DNA from: Phyllostachys edulis
Lineage: Eukaryota > Streptophyta > Magnoliopsida > Poales > Poaceae
NCBI GenBank assembly: GCA_036346405.1
Contig: CM070561.1
Coordinates: 25,762,215-25,826,214 of the forward strand
Length of the DNA stretch: 64,000 bases
Direction: 5' to 3'
A model generated the notes under the pieces. The model worked only from the letters and a program-made list of their open reading frames with translations, was not told the origin of the DNA and made no database searches. How positions within the stretch are numbered: position 1 is the stretch's first letter; each line of letters starts with the position of its first letter. The position numbers and the translations under genes are program-made. Below are positions 59,366 to 64,000 of the stretch, one piece after another.

Positions 59366-60710
59366 CTCAAAGAGCTCAACGATGGCAGCTGGAGGATCTA
59401 GAGCGATATTCTCTATGATACTTCTACTGCAGACACCCTATTTGAATGCTCTGATGACAGAAGAGTCGAAACTTCAGGAATCGAATTGCGAACCTGACTA
59501 AAATATCGGATAAATTGGCGTAAGGTCTCGTGAGAATCTTGTTGCATTCAGTGTAAGTCATGCTCCTTTCCTGGGTAGTTGTAGGTGCCCTAGAAGTTAG
59601 CTAGTACTAGATCACAGAGATGCTGCAACGAATAGATCGACTTCTATGGTTGATTTAACATCCACGATCGAGCAATTCCTTCGAACACAGTAGAAAGGTA
59701 GTTTGCCATGACATGCTCTCCTCTTGCTGCTGCTTGAATAACGGTGGTATAGATTTGAAGAAGTTCGATAGGATTTTGTGATCCATCAAACTTCTCCATG
59801 TTGACTGGTCAGAAACGTGGCGGCCAGTGAACTGCTCGAAGGTTAGACGAAAACTCCCGACATCTGGTAATGATATCGTAATGCCTTCTTTGTGGGAAAG
59901 AAGGGTTGACGTCATTAGGTGACCGTACTCGACGATACCCAATGGTAAATAGGCTTGACCTATCATAGGTCTCAGCCCTACGAGGGTAATTCTCCTCGTG
60001 CTCCATTTGGTGGTGAAGGTTTCTTGGAAGAAATGATGAATGGCCACTTCCCCTAGGAGTTTGTCAATCACCAGTTGTTTGAGGGACTCTTCTCTGACCA
60101 AAGTCGTGGTTAGGAGATCGACCAAACCTGTTGTCTTGTTGTTCTCCACGAGGAGAGTCATCTGAGTGACTGGCGTTCAATGGAGTTGTTCCGGTACGAC
60201 TACCAGAATGGTGTCGATGGGTCCGCTCAAGCCTGACCATCGTGTCCCGAAGTCTTCATGCAATTGCTTGAGCAAAGATGTCGTAGCTTAGCGCTTGTCC
60301 AAGCTCTTGAGTCGGGTTTTCGATCAGGTCATTAATTCGTTGAAGTTCTTGAGCTTCCTCTGACTGGTATTAGATGCGCCTAGGTAAAGTCCTCTGGTTA
60401 GCAATTCTTCTTCTATGAATAGTTTCAGGATCATCAACGTCTGAGTTGGCCAGAGGATGCCTCCGTGGAGAGCGATCATTTCTAGGATTTTTGCCACACT
60501 CATGAAGGTGTAGATCATGTTCATCACCAACGGCATTCTTGCCATTATCACAAGAGACCGAAGTGAATGTGCGATGGGAAGAATCCCCAGCCCTGCCTCT
60601 TGGAGAAAGATAGGATCTGAGGGGAGGACAAAGACCTCTTGGGTGCTATTATCTCCACTTACGTCTGAGTCCTTCTGAATCGAGGAGTAGTCGAAACACA
60701 ACACCTCACT
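59366..60710 (-). pseudogene. T2 gag
   Basis: The fragment 60704-60324 begins MLCFDYSSIQKDSDVSGDNS and has no clear domain. The gag core lies at about 59810-59470: FDGSQNPIELLQIYTT, GEHVMANYLSTVFEGIARSW and, after a TAG, LRQFIRYFSQVRNSIPEV. TAG codons within the core (after NQP and ANF) and one TGA break it. The order FDG..P...LQIY, then MANY..., then SQVRN is typical of Tat-lineage gag. Confidence 0.78.
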
Positions 60711-61314
60711 ACTTAGAGCAATCCTCTTTAGGAAGGAGAATTCTGGGTTATAACAGTCTCCATCTGAAGGTGAACCCTGTTGGGGTGTGGTCGAATCTAC
60801 AGGCGAGGTGGGCTCGACAATGCTCCCCGTGGGGGTAACCGAAGGGTGACGGTTATCAGGTGTTGATTGAACCCCAAAATTATGGATTCCAGGACTTGCT
60901 GTGATAGATCGGACAACCTCAGATGGACTTGAACATTTGAAGGGGGCACCCTCATCGTGCTCTGTACTCGCCTTGGCGCAATCCTGACCCTAGTTGAATG
61001 GACCCTTGCCCTTTGAGCAGTCTAGTTCCTCGTCTAGGCGTAATGTTGTGGGGGAGAAGGATCCCTCATCAACCTTGTCTGCAGTATGGTCTCCATGGTC
61101 TGGTGAAAGATCCTTGGAAACGGCATTGCCATCGGACAAAAATGATGATATGCTCGTGCTTGTAGTAGGCATCAATGTCAAGTTCTGCGTAGTCTACCAA
61201 ATCGAACCAATTCTCCTCATTCCACTCTTCTGCCATCAAAGCATTAGAGTTGAAAAAATGAAGATAATTTGTCAAAAATGAAAAAACCGGAAGATCCCCA
61301 CGCACGACGTCAAC
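60711..61314 (-). other. T2 leader between 5' LTR and gag
   Basis: It contains short frames without motifs. No primer-binding site for a known tRNA could be identified next to the LTR edge at 61315; the adjacent minus-strand sequence is gttgacgtcgtgcgtgggga, possibly a decayed site. Confidence 0.4.
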
Positions 61315-61901
61315 TGTTGATGATTTGATATTGATCTTATGAATAAATACTGGAGACTTATCTTGGTATAAGATACACAAAAAAAAGATACAGGGATTTA
61401 GACAAATTCAAGCCTTCTCTAGGGACAATAATGACCCTACTCACATATTGTTGTATTGACTATGCTTTACAATAGGGAAGAAATCACTAGAACTAAGACT
61501 TAATGACTTCTCTGTTGTTGTTGCTCTTGTTGTCTCTGATCCTCTCCTCTATCCACCAACTTTACTCCTTATATAGCGCATGAATGGGTGGCAGTTGTTC
61601 TATGCCAAGAGGAGTCTCAACACTTGATGAAATACGCATGTTGATGATAGTTATTGTCAAAGATACCAAGTCTCACGTCATCTTGTAGTTATGTCAGAGA
61701 CAGAGGCTTAATACATGCAGTTATCCTAGAGAATAATAGTGCATATTAACTACTGTGTGTATTGAACACAGTGCAATAAGTGTCCCTTGTCGATTGGGCC
61801 AACATGTCTGTAGGCTTTGTTGACTATATGATAGTTGTATTTGACCCAGTCGTAGTAAGGCTTACGACTATGAGGTGATCATAGTAAGGCTTACGACCAT
61901 A
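61315..61901 (-). mobile_element. T2 5' LTR, cut by CACTA element
   Basis: It matches 47533-about 48130 of the 3' LTR with obvious substitutions, then stops in the ggtcgta repeat where cactacagc begins. Confidence 0.82.
61569..61575 (-). promoter_or_regulatory. TATA box in T2 5' LTR
   Basis: Minus-strand gcgcTATATAAggag, conserved between the two LTRs. Confidence 0.55.
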
Positions 61902-62077
61902 CACTACAGCATGAACACCCCTTTAGCAATGCATATATGCGTTGGTAGAAGTCCAAATAAATGTTGTTAGAGTCTATACTAATGCATTTAGTATGCGTTG
62001 CCATTGAGGCCGTTGCCAAGGTCTGTGACAACACATATACAAGTGTTGGTAACATGTAAATAAAAGCGTTGTAAGGT

Positions 62078-62080
<3 letters not shown>

Positions 62081-62110
<30 letters not shown>
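62081..62110 (+). repeat. Microsatellite (AT)n
   Basis: About 15 at units followed by gtgtgtg. Confidence 0.95.
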
Positions 62111-62118
<8 letters not shown>

Positions 62119-63413
62119 TGGCATTGGATACTAGCAAATCGCTTCATGATTGTTTACAACGCATCTAACCATTGCAAAAGGTGTCCTTTTCATGTTGGCT
62201 TATCAATTCGGGCTCATGGAGTTAAACAAAACACACATATGAAAGTGTATAACACAACTTTTTCATTGATATCAACAAAAAATTGTTTCATTACGAAGAA
62301 TTTCCATCTAGCTTCACAAGTCTAGACTCGAGGCATGCACAGTTGGTACCATCGTGATCTAATAGCATAATACGCCCTAAAACATAAATGTAAGTACATG
62401 TCTATACTTTTAGTGGAAGTCTTCGTTCTCTATGCCCTCGTGGTTCTATAAAAAAATTCTTCATTCCCAAGCATTCTCTATTCTACATACAAGTTTGCTG
62501 AACAGTCCAAACCATCAACATATCTTCTCAATCTAAAAAGAGAAATAAGATTCATTTAGTGCATTATTAAAGTAAAATGTAACATTCCAACTCTTCCAAA
62601 CAATTGGCAGGTACATACATGGAGCAGCAATTCCCAATCATTAATCGTAAGCTTATAGGAAGACGCCTTTTAAGCCCAGAACAAATCAAGTAAATGCAAT
62701 ACAAAACTCTCAGCTCGTGGGATTTGTAAGAAAGCTAGTGACAGAAAAATAGATAAATTTTGCATCACAGAAAGCATTATAGAAATCCTTCTATAGTTTT
62801 GCTACTATTCCTATGTGCTAAGAAATGAAGAGAAGACATAAGTTTTTACATGCTTGTACCGCTTCTAGATAGTTGACTGCAAAATCAATACCAACAATGA
62901 AAGACCGAGATGGGCCCAACTAACACCATAGGCCTTTTGATGTAGGATCTCGAGAACTACACAAAGAGGTTGTTAAGATGTAAGGATCATATTATCTGTA
63001 ACCATTAGATAGCGATCGATCGACTCGGCGGTGTTCTTTGTTCTTACTACCAAGTCACAAGAACTGGTCTTACATGACCGAACATAATGTATAAAAGCAA
63101 GCGAAAAACTTCTTCAAATAAGAACATAGTAATATTGTACTCGGACAATCCAAATCCTTGTTTTGAGATAAGAGATGAGTTACGAGGAAGGTTGGTACTT
63201 GATTATGTACCAAACTCATTCTTGAATTCAAGATCATCAAGCTTCCTTATTTGCAAATGGTGAGCATTCAAGAAAATATTTCTTTGATAAAGAACAAATG
63301 CACATGCTATAGTATCTAAGATAACAAGAAATAGAGATTGCGATGCTAAAACCACATATTCAATAAGGCTGCAGGTGTAATGAAAATCAGCTTTTCAGAA
63401 AATGAAATCGGCA

Positions 63414-63452
63414 GAAGAAGAAGAAGAAGCGGCGGCAGCAGAAGAAGAAGAG
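63414..63452 (+). repeat. Microsatellite (AAG)n with (CGG)/(CAG) interruptions
   Basis: gaagaagaagaagaag, then cggcggcagcag, then gaagaagaagag. Confidence 0.9.
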
Positions 63453-64000
63453 ATCGGACTTACAACATACTTCATATCATCATAGTTTGTATAGTATGCA
63501 ATTCCTATGGTACTGTAGGAAAGCAGTGATGTAGGTCAACAATAGGTAGCAACAATATAGCATGCAGACTTGAGAAAAAGAACCATTATTCTGCACAACA
63601 ATGTCCTCGTTTAACCAAATTGATGAAAATAATGGTGTCCAGTTGAACGAATAGCCAAGCACTACTGCAATAGGTATCACAAGGAAAATGACTTAATGAA
63701 GAATCTTCTCTTGCATTAAGATTCTTAATATACTTGCTGGAATATAAACAAGGCATACAGTGCACACCATGAGCCTCACATGCTAGAGGATCAAACATGA
63801 CATGAATATCATTTTAAGATCTGCCGGCCTTTCACATATGGTCCTGATACATCATTCATAGAGTTACGACTTCATAGAGAAAAGGGAAAATCGTAACAAG
63901 ACATAAGAAAGCAGAAAAGTGAAACATATGCTCTTCTTGCAGACCTTTACATCTTTCCATGATGCGTAAGAAGGTAGTCGAAGTCGAATCGTAAAAAGGT

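Larger units (their letters stand above)
47533..61901 (-). mobile_element. T2: Tat-lineage Ty3/gypsy retrotransposon with antisense ORF, inactivated
   Basis: The LTRs at 47533-about 48360 and 61315-61901 both begin tgt(c/t)gatgatt(c/t)gatat on the plus strand. Gag (about 60.7-59.4 kb), protease, RT, RNase H and integrase (to 53.4 kb) read leftward. Between integrase and the 3' LTR lie a tandem repeat (52530-53190) and an ORF on the opposite strand (48775-about 52320). This is the arrangement also seen in T1 and described for Tat elements. A Mutator-like element interrupts the integrase, and a CACTA element cuts the 5' LTR. A right-hand TSD cannot be seen because of that cut. Stops and frameshifts are present in all ORFs. 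Confidence 0.87.
61902..64000. mobile_element. CACTA (En/Spm) element, one end, running off the window
   Basis: It starts cactacagc in the middle of the T2 LTR repeat, preceded by ata as a possible 3-bp TSD copy. Sub-terminal repeats with a gcgttg/caacgc core occur at about 61938, 61998, 62066 and 62158, and variants (ccgttg, gtgttg) at 62011, 62051 and 62114, as expected for transposase-binding sites. The remainder (62300-64000) is AT-rich; no coding exon could be recognised and the short frames lack motifs. The other end is outside the window, so length and autonomy are unknown. Confidence 0.75.

Noticed and set aside
62300..64000. Possible transposase exons of the CACTA element
   Set aside because: No frame shows a transposase motif that I recognise, and splice sites could not be chosen with confidence.
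1..64000. tRNA, rRNA, small RNA genes or an intact host gene
   Set aside because: No cloverleaf-like arrangement, rRNA landmark or multi-exon host gene structure was seen; the conserved sequence is accounted for by transposable elements.

Overview
The window is a gene-free, densely nested transposable-element block from a plant nuclear genome, most likely a grass (Poaceae; Oryza or a relative would fit). The evidence is the mixture seen here: long-LTR Ty3/gypsy elements whose LTRs begin TGTAACATCCC, Tat-lineage gypsy elements with antisense ORFs, Ty1/copia remnants, a Mutator-like element whose terminal inverted repeats resemble a type common in rice, a hAT element and a CACTA terminus. I found no intact host gene, rRNA, tRNA or CRISPR array. 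Every recognisable coding region is a retrotransposon gag/pol or accessory ORF broken by stops and frameshifts. Coordinates of the well-defined insertions rest on target-site duplications (TSDs) and LTR termini read by eye.

Left part (1-10542): a degenerate LTR (290-1150) related to the LTRs of element G1; a long gypsy LTR (about 1151-4826); then T1, the 3' end of a Tat-lineage element (tandem repeats, antisense ORF, 3' LTR; about 4827-9560); then the 3' third of another long gypsy LTR (9570-10542). At 10542/10543 two LTRs of opposite orientation abut without a TSD, which looks like a rearrangement point.

Centre (10543-30755): L4, a long gypsy LTR (10543-14700, minus), interrupts the RNase H region of an old copia element C1 (minus, gag near 23.9 kb, RT near 15.3 kb). 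C1 is also split in its integrase by G1 (16412-22395, minus), a gypsy element that keeps gag and protease but has no visible RT or integrase; G1 itself carries a hAT element (19462-20609). Upstream of C1 gag sits solo LTR L3 (24428-29614), itself hit by solo LTR S1 (26402-28493).

Right part (30756-64000): element A (30756-47271, plus) is a full-length but dead chromovirus (ORF0, gag, protease, RT, RNase H, integrase, chromodomain). Its 5' LTR contains solo LTR L2 (31943-35259) and a copia LTR fragment; its 3' LTR contains a solo copia LTR (44691-46056). A is inserted in an older LTR (F5) whose halves now lie at 30690-30755 and 47277-47532. T2 (47533-61901, minus) is a Tat-lineage element with gag-pol on one strand and a probably spliced antisense ORF on the other; its integrase is interrupted by a Mutator-like element carrying GC-rich, possibly captured host sequence (54275-56001), and its 5' LTR is cut by a CACTA terminus (61902) that runs off the window.

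The signals most worth following are: a conserved block with a 12-bp palindrome (CTATTCGAATAG) at nearly constant distance from the 3' end of seven LTRs; the same pol / tandem repeat / antisense ORF / LTR layout in T1 and T2; and the strong amber (TAG) bias of the stops that killed element A.
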